Source: Bacillota bacterium
GTDB taxonomy: Bacteria > Bacillota_A > Clostridia > Lachnospirales > Bianqueaceae
Length of the DNA stretch: 7,055 nucleotides
Assembly (NCBI GenBank): GCA_017420625.1
Contig: JAFOIR010000395.1
Location: 1-7,055 of the forward strand
Direction: 5' to 3'
Below, piece after piece: positions 6,959 through 7,055 of this stretch. The position numbers and the translations under genes were made by a program. The notes beneath the pieces were generated by a model, which worked only from the letters and a program-made list of their open reading frames with translations, was not told the DNA's origin and did no database searches. Each line of letters begins with the position of its first letter. The first letter of the stretch is position 1.

Positions 6959-6986
6959 GGACCCCCGGGACAGTCCCCGGGGTCCA
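6958..6986. repeat. 29-bp imperfect palindrome, copy 2 (exact copy of 2001-2029)
   Basis: It is identical to copy 1 over all 29 bases and in the same orientation, and also shares the ATAA just before it. Unlike copy 1 it is followed by five T residues (6987-6991), so on the plus strand it has the shape of an intrinsic terminator. It would stop transcription running antisense through the CapA gene before it reaches the Nudix gene, or, in an ancestral layout without the cassette, it would have sat just behind the ABC operon. Confidence 0.88.
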
Positions 6987-7006
6987 TTTTTGGAGTTGCA
7001 TTTGAG

Positions 7007-7055
7007 ATGAAATCAATAAGAGTAGTAGCGGCGGTTATCCGTAACGGTGATAAGA
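7007..7055 (+). CDS. Nudix hydrolase, (deoxy)nucleoside triphosphate pyrophosphohydrolase (start only)
   Basis: Only 16 complete codons are visible, reading MKSIRVVAAVIRNGDK. This is the characteristic first beta-strand and turn of MutT-like Nudix enzymes (K-x-I-x-V-V-A-A-V-I), which hydrolyse damaged or surplus nucleoside triphosphates. The Nudix box itself lies beyond the window, so the family call rests on the N-terminus alone. GGAG at 6992-6995 is a candidate ribosome binding site, 11 bases from the ATG, a little far. ATA appears among its few isoleucine codons, as in the ABC genes at the left edge. The gene begins about 20 bases after palindrome copy 2. Confidence 0.7.
   Translation, partial: MKSIRVVAAVIRNGDK

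Larger units (their letters stand above)
2001..6986. other. Candidate acquired cassette: GH3, MATE-GHKL and CapA between two identical palindromes
   Basis: The two exact 29-bp palindromes at 2001-2029 and 6958-6986 are direct repeats bounding a three-gene block whose codon use differs from the flanking ABC ATPase gene (hand-counted ATA isoleucine: 23/33 in the ATPase, 0/38 in GH3, 6/41 in MATE, 3/26 in CapA). Collapsing the repeats to one copy would place the Nudix start about 20 bases after the repeat, directly behind the ABC operon, which is a plausible ancestral layout. No transposase or integrase lies inside, so the block would have moved by homologous recombination between dispersed repeats or by an enzyme supplied elsewhere. 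Alternatively, the palindromes could be abundant genomic repeats that bracket these genes by chance. Confidence 0.4.

Noticed and set aside
2001..6986. CRISPR array or tandem repeat interpretation of the palindromes.
   Set aside because: There are only three scattered copies with no regular spacing and no cas genes.

Overview
The window looks like chromosomal DNA of a Firmicute of the class Clostridia, probably a gut or rumen lineage. This inference rests on AGGAG-type ribosome binding sites, tightly packed co-directional genes with ATGA overlaps, an amino-acid ABC transporter with substrate-binding protein and permease fused in one chain, and an ABC ATPase with a GHKL-like tail. Genus cannot be named from the sequence alone.

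Layout. Positions 1-2000 hold the end of an amino-acid ABC importer operon: a 5'-truncated binding-protein/permease fusion, then its ATPase (4-base ATGA overlap). A 29-bp imperfect palindrome starts on the base after the ATPase stop codon (2001-2029). Positions 2057-6827 hold three genes of different codon style. A GH3-family acyl-acid amido synthetase is translationally coupled to a MATE-type exporter with a C-terminal RsbW/SpoIIAB-like ATPase domain. A CapA-family protein is encoded convergently, its 3' end overlapping the exporter gene by 10 bases. Positions 6828-7006 are intergenic and carry a variant palindrome (6893-6922), a consensus TATAAT, and a second exact copy of the 29-bp palindrome (6958-6986). 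A Nudix pyrophosphohydrolase gene starts at 7007 and runs off the window.

Interpretation. The GH3/MATE/CapA block lies between two identical palindromes in direct orientation. A hand count of isoleucine codons shows ATA dominant in the ABC ATPase (23 of 33), absent in GH3 (0 of 38) and uncommon in MATE (6 of 41) and CapA (3 of 26). The simplest reading is that the block was acquired at a palindromic repeat lying between the ABC operon and the Nudix gene. Functionally, GH3 would activate a carboxylic acid and join it to an amino acid, and the MATE protein could export the conjugate; the GHKL domain could tie transport to a regulatory input. CapA may modify or hydrolyse a related compound, but its role is open. 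Two transporter proteins of unrelated families in this window both end in RsbW-like domains, one with a well-kept N-box and one degenerate.
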